Origin: Planctomycetota bacterium | GTDB lineage: Bacteria; Planctomycetota; UBA8742; UBA2392 | Length of the DNA stretch: 64,000 nucleotides | Direction of reading: 5' to 3' | NCBI GenBank assembly: GCA_015075515.1 | Contig: JABTUE010000001.1 | Coordinates: forward strand, 949,001 to 1,013,000 | Part shown: positions 1 through 7,748 of the stretch, piece after piece | Numbering within the stretch: the first letter of the stretch is position 1 | How the letters are laid out: every line of letters begins with the position of its first letter | Notes under the pieces: model-generated | Database searches by the model: none | What the model saw: only the letters and a program-made list of their open reading frames with translations | Told to the model about the DNA's origin: nothing | Program-made: the position numbers and the translations under genes

Positions 1-249
1 GTGGCGGCCTGCGAAAGCACGCCCAACCCCGCCGCCGAAGCCGCGCCCGCAGACCAGACCCACGCCTACGGCAAAAAACTATACGAGGCCAAGTGCGGCA
101 CCTGCCACGAACTGTACGACCCGGGCGACTTCACGCGCACCGAGTTACGCCGGGCGTTCAAGAAGTACGCGCCCAAATCGGGCATCAAGCGCGCCGACCG
201 GCCCTATGTGGAAGAGTACCTGCTGGCTAATGCTGCCGATGCCCGGTAA
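1..249 (+). CDS. C-terminal part of a c-type cytochrome lipoprotein (5' truncated)
   Basis: The first base already lies inside the coding frame, so the true start is outside the window. The visible 82 residues begin with a lipobox-like Ala-Ala-Cys, then an Ala/Pro-rich linker, then a CGTCH haem-attachment motif at about residues 32-36. Cysteine at the lipobox suggests an acylated, envelope-anchored small monohaem cytochrome. The frame ends at a TAA at 247-249. No distal methionine ligand is certain in this short remnant. Its role (electron shuttling outside the cytoplasm) is inferred from the motif only. Confidence 0.65.
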   Translation: MAACESTPNPAAEAAPADQTHAYGKKLYEAKCGTCHELYDPGDFTRTELRRAFKKYAPKSGIKRADRPYVEEYLLANAADAR

Positions 250-421
250 GCAGGGCTTCCGCTAACCCAAAAATAGCATATTAGTCACTTTTGCCACTTT
301 GGGAGCGGACTTATAGGTCAACCCAAGTCTGTAACAACCACCCGATCTTTTCCATAAGTCTTTATAAACATAAACTTACAATGAATTCCCTAGTTGACGC
401 CAGATAAAACTATAAAAATAG

Positions 422-450
422 TTGCATATCTTTTTACCATGAGATACACT
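422..450 (+). promoter_or_regulatory. Candidate sigma70-type promoter for the downstream lipoprotein gene
   Basis: In an AT-rich gap between two GC-rich genes, TTGCAT (422-427) is followed after exactly 17 bases by TACACT (445-450). A Shine-Dalgarno AAGGAG lies shortly before the ATG at 484. The rest of the 250-483 gap shows no gene. The assignment rests on hexamer match and spacing only. Confidence 0.45.
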
Positions 451-483
451 TAGTTCAGCAGCGTCAACCTCAAGGAGAATGCC

Positions 484-1404
484 ATGCGTAACCTTCTGCC
501 TGCTCTGATGTTCGCCCCGGCTCTGGCCCTGATTGGCTGTGATGCCCCCAAAGCCGAATCCAGTGCTGAAGTTCACACCGACCTGTTGGCCCCCAACCTC
601 TCGCTGACCAATCCCAATGACGAGGCTCCGGCCGCCGTTGCGATCTTCGACCTGCACCGGGCCATGCGCGGCGTGGATTATGAGGCCCAGTTGTCCGACG
701 CGCCTGGCGTGACCTGGATGTTGTTGGAGGAATTCGGTGCTCTGCCCGACGGTCTGGAACTCAGCGGCAACGCCACCATCACCGGCACGCCCCAGGAAGC
801 CGGCCTGTTTGACCTGGTGTTCCTGATGACCGACGCCGACGGCACCGTGCGCAAGATCGCCCGCGAACTGGTGGTCTACGAACCCTGGGGCTATGCCCAC
901 CAGCCGGATATGTTCGACGTGCCGGGTTTCGACGATGCCGAGACCTACGCCATGCTGGGCCGCATTGAACAGGGGCACGAATACGTCCAGGCCCGGCCCC
1001 TGAGCGTTACCTCGGACGCCGACGACCCCAACACCAACCCCCGCGACTTCCTGCTGTTCGACACCAACGGCGGCGACCTTCAGATCTCGGTCTTCTTCTC
1101 GGCGATGGTCGGCAAGCTGAATGTGGTGCTGCTGCGCCAGGAACGCGGCAACTACGTGGAGGTCGCCACCGGGGCCTCGAACAACGATGACGCCCACATC
1201 TACTTCGCCAACCTGCCCGCGGGCCAGTACGCCCTGATGGTCGAGGCCCCGGCCGAGGATGGCTACTTCACCACCAACGCCTACATGTTCCGGATTCGGG
1301 TTCTGGCCCCGCAGACCGCCGATCCGGCGCACGGGGACCCCGCCCTGAGCCTCGTGAGCAGCGCCGCGCTGAGCAACAGTGTCTCGCTTCAGGTTCGCAG
1401 GTAA
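484..1404 (+). CDS. Putative lipoprotein with an Ig-like (He_PIG-type) domain
   Basis: The 306-residue protein begins with a lipoprotein signal peptide whose lipobox Leu-Ile-Gly-Cys puts the acylated Cys at residue 19. Residues about 55-135 resemble a bacterial putative-Ig (He_PIG) domain. The typical sequence 'LPDGLELSGNATITGTP' is followed by 'AGLFDLVFLMTDADG'. The second half is rich in beta-strand patterns and resembles a pre-peptidase C-terminal type domain. It is probably exported and surface-attached. No catalytic motif is visible. The ATG at 484 follows a good AAGGAG. It is a single-gene unit, bounded by a promoter candidate upstream and a terminator downstream. Confidence 0.75.
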   Translation: MRNLLPALMFAPALALIGCDAPKAESSAEVHTDLLAPNLSLTNPNDEAPAAVAIFDLHRAMRGVDYEAQLSDAPGVTWMLLEEFGALPDGLELSGNATITGTPQEAGLFDLVFLMTDADGTVRKIARELVVYEPWGYAHQPDMFDVPGFDDAETYAMLGRIEQGHEYVQARPLSVTSDADDPNTNPRDFLLFDTNGGDLQISVFFSAMVGKLNVVLLRQERGNYVEVATGASNNDDAHIYFANLPAGQYALMVEAPAEDGYFTTNAYMFRIRVLAPQTADPAHGDPALSLVSSAALSNSVSLQVRR

Positions 1405-1438
1405 CAGGTTGACGCTTGCCCTGGAACCTCGGCGCTCG

Positions 1439-1471
1439 CCCGGCCGGTAACCCCGGCCGGGTCCGCTTTTT
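1439..1471 (+). terminator. Rho-independent terminator after the Ig-like lipoprotein gene
   Basis: A 9-bp GC stem (1439-1447 with 1453-1461) with a five-base loop is followed by TCCGC and five T residues. It lies between two convergent genes and is oriented to end the plus-strand transcript. Confidence 0.6.
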
Positions 1472-1479
1472 CGCCGGAT

Positions 1480-1986
1480 TCAAGACGGCGGACGTTCCGA
1501 CTTGGGTGGCAGTTTCAGTGTCGCGCGGCCCGGCACATGGGGCAGTTGCGTCAACACCTTGACCTCCATGCCGCGCAGCCGCTTGACCTGGTGGGTTGCC
1601 AGATCGCCCAGCGTGCGTGTGTCAAGCTCGCGCAGATAGCGCTCGCGCACATCCTTCCAGAACTCGTGCAGCGGGCACGCCACCTCGTCGTTGCAGATCG
1701 GCTGGCCGATGATGCATTGCTCGCACTTGCGCAGGTCTTCAAACGGGGCCACCACATCGCGCAGCTTGATCTGGTCGGCGGGCCGGGCCAGGGTAAAGCC
1801 CCCGTGCCGGCCGCGCGTGGAATCAAGCACCCCGGCTTTGGCCAGTTGCAGCAGAATCTTGGACAGATAGCGGTGCGGGATATCCAGGCTGCCGGCCAGT
1901 TCGGCCGCCAGCACCGGCTTGCCGCCCTCACGCGTGGCGATTTCAATCGCGGCGCGTATGGCGTAGTCCGTGGTTTGCGAGAACAT
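1480..1986 (-). CDS. Rrf2-family transcriptional regulator with four conserved cysteines
   Basis: The 168-residue protein starts with the Rrf2 winged-helix signature (MFSQTTDYAIRA) and continues with the recognition-helix region 'LDIPHRYLSKILLQLAKAG' and a Gly-rich wing 'RGRHGGFTLARP'. Cysteines at about residues 88, 91, 98 and 104 form a C-x2-C-x6-C-x5-C cluster in the position where Rrf2 regulators such as IscR and NsrR bind an Fe-S cluster, although the spacing differs from both. Fe-S sensing (redox, NO or cluster supply) is therefore inferred. The gene is not in an obvious operon. The nearest neighbours are a convergent lipoprotein and a propeller protein on the same strand. Confidence 0.85.
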   Translation of the reverse strand: MFSQTTDYAIRAAIEIATREGGKPVLAAELAGSLDIPHRYLSKILLQLAKAGVLDSTRGRHGGFTLARPADQIKLRDVVAPFEDLRKCEQCIIGQPICNDEVACPLHEFWKDVRERYLRELDTRTLGDLATHQVKRLRGMEVKVLTQLPHVPGRATLKLPPKSERPPS

Positions 1987-2071
1987 GCCGTCAACCTAAA
2001 TGACGGCACGCGAATCTCAATGGCACAGGGCAAAACAGAACCAGGGGCGCTCTTGCGCGCCCCCGGCTTGC

Positions 2072-3838
2072 TCACCTCTTTTTCTCGAACGGATTTGGCA
2101 GGGCCGGCCCCGGTGGTTCCCTGGGCACTATGCCGCCAGGCCCTGATTTGGGCGGTGGTATGCCGCCGGGACCCACACGCCGGTCTTCGGGCAGATCCTC
2201 AAACGGGTCGCGTTCTGTCGCCGGGGGCTGCGCCGGCGGGCTTTGGGTGCCCGGCCGGGGTGCATCCGTCGGGGCGGGTTCAATCGGCGTGGCCCCGGGC
2301 TCGCCCGACTGGGCCGTCGGGCGGCGACGCGGGTCGGGCACGTCGTTGGCGGGTTTGACCCCGCCGTGGTTGATCACCGCCTTCTGGAACGCCTCTGCCG
2401 GCTTGTGGTCCTTGCGCGCCTGTTTGGTGCCTGTGGGCAGGCACAGCAGCAGGCCTGACGTGGTCGTCAGCACCACACGGTTGTTGCTGATTGCGGGTGT
2501 CGCCCCAAAGGCGTAGCCTTCGGCCTTGTAGGACCAAACCAGGTTGCCGGTGTTACGGTCCAGCGCGGTGACAAACCCGTAGCTGTCGGCCAGAAACACC
2601 ATGCCGTCGCCAAAGGCGGGCTGGCAGAACTCGCCGTGGCGGGTCTCAACCTGCAACTCCCACTTTGTGGCGCCGCTGGCCAGATCAAGGGCAATCACGC
2701 GGTTGCCCAGCGCGATCACGCACAGGTTGCCGTCCACGCCGGGGCGCGGGCCCTGGTAATCCAGCCCTGAACCCGTCGGGCCGCTGAGCCTGATGCCGGC
2801 ACCCTGTTCCGGCGCGTTGGTAATCAGCGCCAGCCGCCGGTCGCCCACCGCCGCCAGGGTCAGACCGACATCGGCAGTCTGAGCGGCCTGTTCGGGCACC
2901 GGAGGGGCGGGGCGGCTTTCGGTCTTGCGGTCGGTCTTGCGGTCATTCTTGCCGCTGTCGGCCGCCGGGGCCGCGGGCTGCTGCGGCGCGGCCTTGGCCG
3001 GCGCGGGAGCCTTGGCCGGCAGGATGCCGTTGTCGGTCGTGGCGGTGACCACCAGCAGGCCGAAATCCGTGGCCACGGGCGCGCCGGTGGCGCCAGCCTC
3101 GCGGTTCCATTCCATGGTGCCGCGCGAGGTGTCAAAGCCTGCGATGCGGCCGTCGGTGGTGGCAACGTACAGTTTCTGGCCGCGCACCACGGGGGCGTAA
3201 ATCACGTTGCCCGGCGCGGGAACTTTCCAGGATTCGGCGCCGCTGGAGGTGCTGTGGGCGGAAATCTGGTACGTGGTTCCGGCGCGGTAGCTGGCAAAGG
3301 CCATATCGCCGCCCACATCAGGCGCGCAGTCCACCGTGGGCGAAATCCACTTGCGGAACTTGTGGACACCGGTGGCAACCAGCACGCGCTCGAGCGTGCA
3401 ACTGTAGGTCGTGAAATAGGCCGAATCGCCGGAGATAACGATGCTGGAGATCCCGGAATCGTCGCTGCGCGCAGACCAGCGGCGCTTGCCGCTTTCCAGG
3501 TCATAGCCCCAGACTTCGCTGGAACCGCCCGAGCCCACCACAACCACGCCGTTACTGGCGCCGGGGCTGCGCGGGTTGCCGTGGGCAACCTTGGCCACCC
3601 AGCCGCGATCGGCGGTGTGGTTCACGGTAACCGGCGTGCCCGCCGTGCCGGGTTTGTCGCCCGCGGCCAGTTTCGGCAGGGCAATGCTTAACAGCGTGCG
3701 ATCCAGAACCCGCAGCCTGGGCTGTTCCTTGGCCGGTGCCGGGTCAGGCGCGGGCTCGGCCTGGACCCGATGCAGCGACACGCCGACCAGCACCGCCGCG
3801 CACGCCGCCACCTGTGCGGTTCGAAGCACGATTCGCAT
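2072..3838 (-). CDS. Secreted PQQ-binding-like beta-propeller repeat protein
   Basis: I chose the ATG at 3838 because it starts a signal peptide ('MRIVLRTAQVAACAAVLVGV') and follows a GGGGA. A longer in-frame start upstream has no signal sequence. The mature part contains repeated WD/PQQ-like blades, for example 'GYDLESGKRRWSARSD', 'GFDTSRGTMEWN', 'ALDLASGATKWELQ' and 'ALDRNTGNLVWSYKAEGYAFG'. The blades are interrupted by an Ala/Pro/Lys linker around residues 275-320. The last ~110 residues are a Pro-rich, low-complexity tail. It probably acts outside the cytoplasm as a scaffold or assembly factor (BamB-like fold). No PQQ-enzyme active-site residues were identified. It is divergent from folD. 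Confidence 0.75.
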   Translation of the reverse strand: MRIVLRTAQVAACAAVLVGVSLHRVQAEPAPDPAPAKEQPRLRVLDRTLLSIALPKLAAGDKPGTAGTPVTVNHTADRGWVAKVAHGNPRSPGASNGVVVVGSGGSSEVWGYDLESGKRRWSARSDDSGISSIVISGDSAYFTTYSCTLERVLVATGVHKFRKWISPTVDCAPDVGGDMAFASYRAGTTYQISAHSTSSGAESWKVPAPGNVIYAPVVRGQKLYVATTDGRIAGFDTSRGTMEWNREAGATGAPVATDFGLLVVTATTDNGILPAKAPAPAKAAPQQPAAPAADSGKNDRKTDRKTESRPAPPVPEQAAQTADVGLTLAAVGDRRLALITNAPEQGAGIRLSGPTGSGLDYQGPRPGVDGNLCVIALGNRVIALDLASGATKWELQVETRHGEFCQPAFGDGMVFLADSYGFVTALDRNTGNLVWSYKAEGYAFGATPAISNNRVVLTTTSGLLLCLPTGTKQARKDHKPAEAFQKAVINHGGVKPANDVPDPRRRPTAQSGEPGATPIEPAPTDAPRPGTQSPPAQPPATERDPFEDLPEDRRVGPGGIPPPKSGPGGIVPREPPGPALPNPFEKKR

Positions 3839-4076
3839 GAAGATGTCCCCAAGGGGAAAGGCAGGGGTTCTACGCAGGTGTAACCGTACCCCGCCGTGCC
3901 GGGCGGGGCAAAACACGCCCGCAACTTCCCTTGCGACCCGTGGGCACGACCAGCCCGTTTGCGGATCGGCAACAAACCCGCCCGCGGCGCCCGCGCCAAA
4001 AACACAAAGTCGCCCGTCGCAATGCCGCCCAAAGCCGCTACCATCCCGGCCTCAAGCAGGCACGACGGAGACACCC

Positions 4077-4925
4077 ATGACCGCGCAGACTCTGGACGGC
4101 AAGGCACTGGCCAAACGCATCGGCGAACAACTCAAGACCGAGTTTGCCGCGCTCAAGGCCGCGGGCAAACCCGCGCATCTGGTCAGCCTGAGCGTGGGCC
4201 GCGACGAAAGCAGCGACTGGTACGTGAACAACCAGAAGAAAGCCGCTGAAAAGCTGGGCGTGGCCTACACCGCCGAACGCATGGATGCCGCCAGCACGCA
4301 CGAACAGGTGGCAGCCAGGATCCGCGAGATCTGCGCGCGCAAGGATGTCACGGGCATGATTCTGCAGTTGCCCTTGCCTAAAGGCCTCGATGCCAACGAA
4401 CTGGCCAAGGTGATCGCACCGGCCAAAAATGTGGAAGGCGTGGACCCGGACAATCTCGGGCACCTGATGATGAAACAATACCGCAACCTGCCCTGCACTG
4501 CCCGCGCGGCGATCGAACTTGCCGCCGAAAGCGGCGTGGACTTCAGGGGCAAACACGCCGTGGTGCTGGGCCGCAGCGTGATCGTGGGCAAGCCTGCGGC
4601 GCTGCTGCTGCTTGACAAAGACTGTACCGTGACCCTGTGCCACTCGCGCACGCCGAACCTGGCCGAGATCTGCCGCCAAGCCGACATTCTGGTCACCGCT
4701 ATGGGGGCCAAGCCCGGCGTGGTGAACGGCGATTACGTAAAGCCCGGCGCGATTGTCGTTGACGTCGCCACCATTGCAGTGGAAGGCGGCAAGTACGCCG
4801 GCGACTGCGACTGGGAGAGCGTCAGCAAGGTGGCAGCCTGGGCCAGCCCTGTACCCGGGGGGGTGGGCAGCGTGACCACGCAGATCCTGTTCAAAAACAC
4901 TCTGGAAACCCTCAAGCGCCAGTAG
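4077..4925 (+). CDS. folD: FolD-family methylenetetrahydrofolate dehydrogenase, catalytic Lys replaced
   Basis: This is a 282-residue FolD-family protein that normally interconverts methylene-, methenyl- and formyl-tetrahydrofolate with NAD(P). The family motifs QLPLPKG (97-103), 'GRSVIVGKPAALLL' and 'SPVPGGVGSVTT' are present. The start ATG follows CGGAG. Two active-site features differ from the bifunctional enzyme. The lysine expected four residues after the conserved Tyr (YVxxK) is Gln at position 53 (YVNNQ). The usual DVDG reads NVEG at about 118-121. In the human enzyme that Lys is needed for the cyclohydrolase step, so this protein may be a dehydrogenase only. That last point is inference; family membership is clear. 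Confidence 0.85.
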   Translation: MTAQTLDGKALAKRIGEQLKTEFAALKAAGKPAHLVSLSVGRDESSDWYVNNQKKAAEKLGVAYTAERMDAASTHEQVAARIREICARKDVTGMILQLPLPKGLDANELAKVIAPAKNVEGVDPDNLGHLMMKQYRNLPCTARAAIELAAESGVDFRGKHAVVLGRSVIVGKPAALLLLDKDCTVTLCHSRTPNLAEICRQADILVTAMGAKPGVVNGDYVKPGAIVVDVATIAVEGGKYAGDCDWESVSKVAAWASPVPGGVGSVTTQILFKNTLETLKRQ

Positions 4926-4997
4926 CATCGCTCCGCCGCAGGAGGCGCTTGTGCGGCCGGCCACCGCATGGTGCAGTTGAGACATGCCCCAGGTGAT

Positions 4998-5141
4998 TCA
5001 TCTGCGCAGTGACCGCTGCGGCGGGCCCAGGTGTTCGGCCATATAGTCTTCGGGCACGTCTACCCTGGTTCGGCCGTTAACCCTTGTTTCGCGCAGGTCG
5101 TTCAGGCCGCAGCCTTCGCAGTTATCACCCACGTTCGGCAT
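4998..5141 (-). CDS. Small 47-residue CxxC protein, translationally linked to the capsid-like gene
   Basis: The frame begins 13 bases after the capsid-like stop codon. A GGAG Shine-Dalgarno is embedded just after that stop, with the same spacing and context (ACGGAG, then an 'nnnnngcc' stretch before the ATG) as the capsid-like gene itself. The product has a Cys-x2-Cys near the N-terminus ('CEGCGLNDL', residues 8-16), then a hydrophilic Arg-rich stretch and no membrane segment. I recognise no family. The strong ribosome site and tight coupling support it being real. It could be a cargo or accessory protein of the shell, which is inference. Confidence 0.6.
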   Translation of the reverse strand: MPNVGDNCEGCGLNDLRETRVNGRTRVDVPEDYMAEHLGPPQRSLRR

Positions 5142-5154
5142 GGCAGCACTCCGT

Positions 5155-6108
5155 TCAGGCCGGGTCGGGGACACAGGGGCCGATGATCGTGTAGTTTTCG
5201 ATGATGCTCAGGGCCCCTTGGCTGCCCAACGCTAATCCCGCCGGCATGGTTACCCAGGTTTCTTCGCCCGGCTGGCTTTCGGCGGCTTCCACACTGATGA
5301 TCGCGGGCACCGTGCGCTTGATGAACATGTTACGGCCCAGGTGCGCCGGTACGATGCCGGTGACGCCGCGTGTCGGGCCCGCATTGCCGTCGTCGCCGAC
5401 GACCATGAAGTACGTGCGCTCCGGCGTGCTGCCCAGCATGTCGTTGGCCAGCCATGGCGTGCCATTGAGCGCATCCACGCTGCCCTCCTGCATGCCGCCA
5501 ATGGCTGGATTGTACCACCTGAACGGCACACGTTCGGGCTTAAATCCGGCCACGCGGCACAGGTTGCGGTAGGTGCGCAGGCTGCGCGAGTGGCTCATGA
5601 TCAGTGTGGGGCGGCCAGTGCCGGCGGTTACGCGCTCATAGGCTTCATCAAGGCATGGCAGTGTCAGCGCGCCGCCCGCAAGGTTGATTACACGGGCCGG
5701 ATCCGCCAAGTCACGCAAGCCGCCCTGGGCGGGGTTGCCGGTGGCCGCGCCAAGGCGTGCGGCGTAGGCGTAAAGGATGCGCCGCTTGGCAATGGCGTAG
5801 AAAACGCTTTGCAACAACTGCGGATGGCGAAAGCGGTCAAGGTCAGAAGCACAGATGGCGTAACGTGTTGCGAAGTCAACGAACTCGAAACCTGCCTGCG
5901 AAACGGCGGCTTCCTGTTCGGGCACATTGGCGCACGCCGTGATCTCCGTGGCCGGAGCCAACAGGGGTGTACGGGCATAGGTCAGCGACTTGCCCGCGAC
6001 CTCCTGCCAGATCCAAGCCTGAAAAAATGGAATCTTGACCGGAGAGTTTTCGACCAGTGAAAGCGCCAGAAGGTCATCCGCCAGCAGATCAGCGTTGGTG
6101 ACGGGCAT
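5155..6108 (-). CDS. HK97-type phage major capsid-like protein, isolated from other phage genes
   Basis: The 317-residue protein resembles HK97-fold capsid proteins of the 'major capsid protein GP7-like' group. It has an N-arm with many acidic and aromatic residues, then the 'AVSQAGFEFVDFATRYAICA' strand region and a long helix 'LLQSVFYAIAKRRILYAYAARLG'. The P-domain-like helix 'PTLIMSHSRSLRTYRNLCR' is the position where these capsids read 'LIMS...R'. A C-terminal strand set ends 'GLALGSQGALSIIENYTI'. No terminase, portal, protease, tail or integrase gene is nearby; the neighbours are folD and ssb. It is therefore either a phage relic or a domesticated shell or encapsulin-like protein. The ATG at 6108 follows ACGGAG. 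Fold assignment is from pattern recognition and needs a structure prediction. Confidence 0.6.
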   Translation of the reverse strand: MPVTNADLLADDLLALSLVENSPVKIPFFQAWIWQEVAGKSLTYARTPLLAPATEITACANVPEQEAAVSQAGFEFVDFATRYAICASDLDRFRHPQLLQSVFYAIAKRRILYAYAARLGAATGNPAQGGLRDLADPARVINLAGGALTLPCLDEAYERVTAGTGRPTLIMSHSRSLRTYRNLCRVAGFKPERVPFRWYNPAIGGMQEGSVDALNGTPWLANDMLGSTPERTYFMVVGDDGNAGPTRGVTGIVPAHLGRNMFIKRTVPAIISVEAAESQPGEETWVTMPAGLALGSQGALSIIENYTIIGPCVPDPA

Positions 6109-6157
6109 GGCCGGGCTCCGTTGGGGCCGGATGTGCGGGCAACCAGGCAGCTACACA

Positions 6158-6184
6158 ACCATACCCCCCCCGAAGTTATGTCAA
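6158..6184 (-). promoter_or_regulatory. Promoter of the capsid-like gene with an eight-G tract in its spacer
   Basis: On the minus strand TTGACA (6179-6184) and TATGGT (6158-6163) are separated by 15 bases. The last eight of these are a homopolymeric G run. Fifteen is two short of the optimal 17, so slipped-strand changes in the G run would alter promoter strength. The same two hexamers occur at the tRNA-array promoter with a 17-base spacer. Both hexamers and the run are directly visible; phase variation is inference. Confidence 0.5.
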
Positions 6185-6348
6185 ACACAAGACAGGATTT
6201 TTCTTTCCTGCCCGGTGGCGGCCGGAGCCCTCAAGCTTACTGACAGTCTTCCACCCGGCCGGTTTTTGTCGCGTGCCGTGGTATGGTCAGGCGCACGGGA
6301 ACCCGTAACCAAACCGAGCCCTATCCCGGGGGTACACAGGAGAAAGCC

Positions 6349-6843
6349 ATGAGCAGCTTCAACAAGGTCATTCTGATGGGCAACCTGACACGCGACCCCG
6401 AGCTTCGCAGCACGCCCGGCGGCGCCCAAGTCACCGAGATCACCCTGGCGGTCAATGACGTTTACACGGACAAGCAGGGCAACCGTCAGGAGCGCACGGA
6501 CTTCATCTACGTCACGTTCTGGGGCAAGCAGGCCGAAACCCTGACGCGCTGGAAGAAGAAGGGCGACCCGCTGCTGATTGAGGGCCGCCTGCGCGTGGAC
6601 CAGTGGGACGACAAGGAAACCGGCAAGAAGCGCTCGGCGCTGAAGGTTCAGGGCATCGGCTTCACGTTTCTGGGCCGTGGCGGCGGGGGCGATGGCGGGG
6701 GCGGCGGGGGCGGCGGACGCTCCGGTCAGGGCAAGGGCGGTTCCTCGCGCGCGCCGGCCCGTGACGACGGCCCGCCCGAGGGCAGTTACGACGAACGTTA
6801 CGCCACCGATCTGCCCCCCGGCGGCGAAGAACCCCCGTTTTAA
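6349..6843 (+). CDS. ssb: Single-stranded DNA-binding protein
   Basis: The 164-residue protein coats single-stranded DNA in replication, repair and recombination. The OB-fold domain covers about residues 1-108, with the hallmark 'NKVILMGNLTRDPELRSTP' start and 'TDFIYVTFWGKQAETL' strand. It is followed by a Gly-rich linker of about 20 residues and a disordered acidic tail ending EEPPF, the partner-binding tip typical of bacterial SSB. The ATG at 6349 follows AGGAG. Unlike many bacteria, it is not next to rpsF or rpsR. The neighbours are a divergent capsid-like gene and a downstream YciI-like gene. Confidence 0.95.
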   Translation: MSSFNKVILMGNLTRDPELRSTPGGAQVTEITLAVNDVYTDKQGNRQERTDFIYVTFWGKQAETLTRWKKKGDPLLIEGRLRVDQWDDKETGKKRSALKVQGIGFTFLGRGGGGDGGGGGGGGRSGQGKGGSSRAPARDDGPPEGSYDERYATDLPPGGEEPPF

Positions 6844-6853
6844 CCGGTCAGGC

Positions 6854-6882
6854 CGCGGCGGGGCCCGAAAAGCCCCGCCGCG
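6854..6882. other. Stable GC-rich stem-loop between ssb and the YciI-like gene
   Basis: An 11-bp perfect stem (6854-6864 with 6872-6882) carries the loop CCGAAAA. No T-run follows on either strand, so it is not a standard intrinsic terminator. It may stabilise the ssb mRNA 3' end or attenuate read-through. Confidence 0.4.
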
Positions 6883-6896
6883 CCACCGACGCGACC

Positions 6897-7178
6897 ATGC
6901 CCATTTTTGTCGTGACCATTGACTATCTGCGGCCGCTGGAAGAAATCGAGGCCGCCACCGCCGACCACCGTGCGTGGCTGCGCGGGCTGCTGGACGACGG
7001 CCGGCTGCTGGCCAGCGGCCCGTTCGTGCCGCGCAGTGGCGGCATGCTGCTGGTTCGCACGAAAACGCAGGACGAGCTTGAACAACTGATCCAGGGTGAC
7101 CCGTTCGCCAAAAAGCGCCTGGTCATGTACACGATCCGCGAGTGGAACCCGGTGCTGGGCGCCGAGCGACTGGCCTGA
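6897..7178 (+). CDS. YciI-like family protein
   Basis: The 93-residue protein has the dimeric alpha/beta-barrel pattern of YciI-like proteins. A first strand 'MPIFVVTIDYL' is followed by 'HRAWLRGLLDDGRLLASGPF', where His and the GPF turn are the conserved positions. It continues with 'GGMLLVRTKTQDELEQLIQGDPFAKKRLV' and a C-terminal strand. The molecular role of the family is poorly defined; some members have chlorohydrolase-like or muconolactone isomerase-like folds. It ends six bases before the pabA-type gene, so the two are likely cotranscribed. Confidence 0.8.
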   Translation: MPIFVVTIDYLRPLEEIEAATADHRAWLRGLLDDGRLLASGPFVPRSGGMLLVRTKTQDELEQLIQGDPFAKKRLVMYTIREWNPVLGAERLA

Positions 7179-7184
7179 CGCCCC

Positions 7185-7748
7185 ATGCTGCTGCTTGTGG
7201 ACAACTACGACAGTTTCACGTTCAACCTGGCGCACTATCTGACCGAGCTGGGCCAGGCGGTGCGTGTGGTGCGCAACGACGCCCTGAGTGTCGAAGCGGC
7301 GCTGGCGCTGGGGCCTCAACGACTGGTGATTTCGCCGGGGCCGGGCCGGCCGGAACAGTCCGGCATCACGCTGGGTCTGCTGGCGGCGCTGGCGGGGCGC
7401 GTGCCGGTGCTGGGTGTGTGCCTGGGGCTGCAGGCGATCGGGCTGCATTTCGGCGCACGCGTGGTGCCCGCGCCCGGGGTGGTTCACGGGCGGGCCAGCG
7501 CCGTGCGCCACGACGGCCACGGCCTGTTTGCGGGCCTGCCCAGCCCGTTTGCCGCCGGGCGCTATCATTCGCTGTGTCTGGACGACGCCGGCCTGCCGTC
7601 GTGTCTGGAGGCCACGGCATGGGCCGACGACGGCGTGATCATGGCCGCGCGCCACCGCGATCTGGACGTGACAGGCGTACAGTTTCACCCCGAGTCCGTT
7701 CTGACCGCGCACGGGCACGCGCTTCTGCGCAACTGGCTGCAGTCCTAG
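7185..7748 (+). CDS. pabA: Glutamine amidotransferase of aminodeoxychorismate/anthranilate synthase
   Basis: The 187-residue class I glutamine amidotransferase releases ammonia from glutamine for a chorismate-using partner. The triad is visible: Cys79 in 'GVCLGLQAIG', and His168 and Glu170 in 'VQFHPES'. The oxyanion loop 'SPGPGRPEQSG' is also present. A second, closely similar subunit sits inside the trp operon (59905-60474). This stand-alone copy is therefore more likely the folate-pathway (PabA) version, although amphibolic use cannot be excluded and no pabB is in the window. It shares a CTAG with the convergent gene downstream, so the two stop codons overlap. Confidence 0.85.
   Translation: MLLLVDNYDSFTFNLAHYLTELGQAVRVVRNDALSVEAALALGPQRLVISPGPGRPEQSGITLGLLAALAGRVPVLGVCLGLQAIGLHFGARVVPAPGVVHGRASAVRHDGHGLFAGLPSPFAAGRYHSLCLDDAGLPSCLEATAWADDGVIMAARHRDLDVTGVQFHPESVLTAHGHALLRNWLQS

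Noticed and set aside
376..1332. Long open frame on the minus strand opposite the Ig-like lipoprotein gene
   Set aside because: It lies wholly opposite a gene with signal peptide, domain and ribosome site. It has no recognisable domain and reflects high-GC third-position bias. Many similar long antisense frames in the window were left out for the same reason.
4998..6843. Active prophage
   Set aside because: Only a capsid-like gene and a small ORF are present. The neighbours are housekeeping genes, and there is no integrase, attachment-site duplication or packaging gene.
7185..7748. Second trpG belonging to the trp operon
   Set aside because: It is 50 kb away and grouped with unrelated genes. 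The operon has its own trpG, so a folate (pabA) role is more likely, although not proven.
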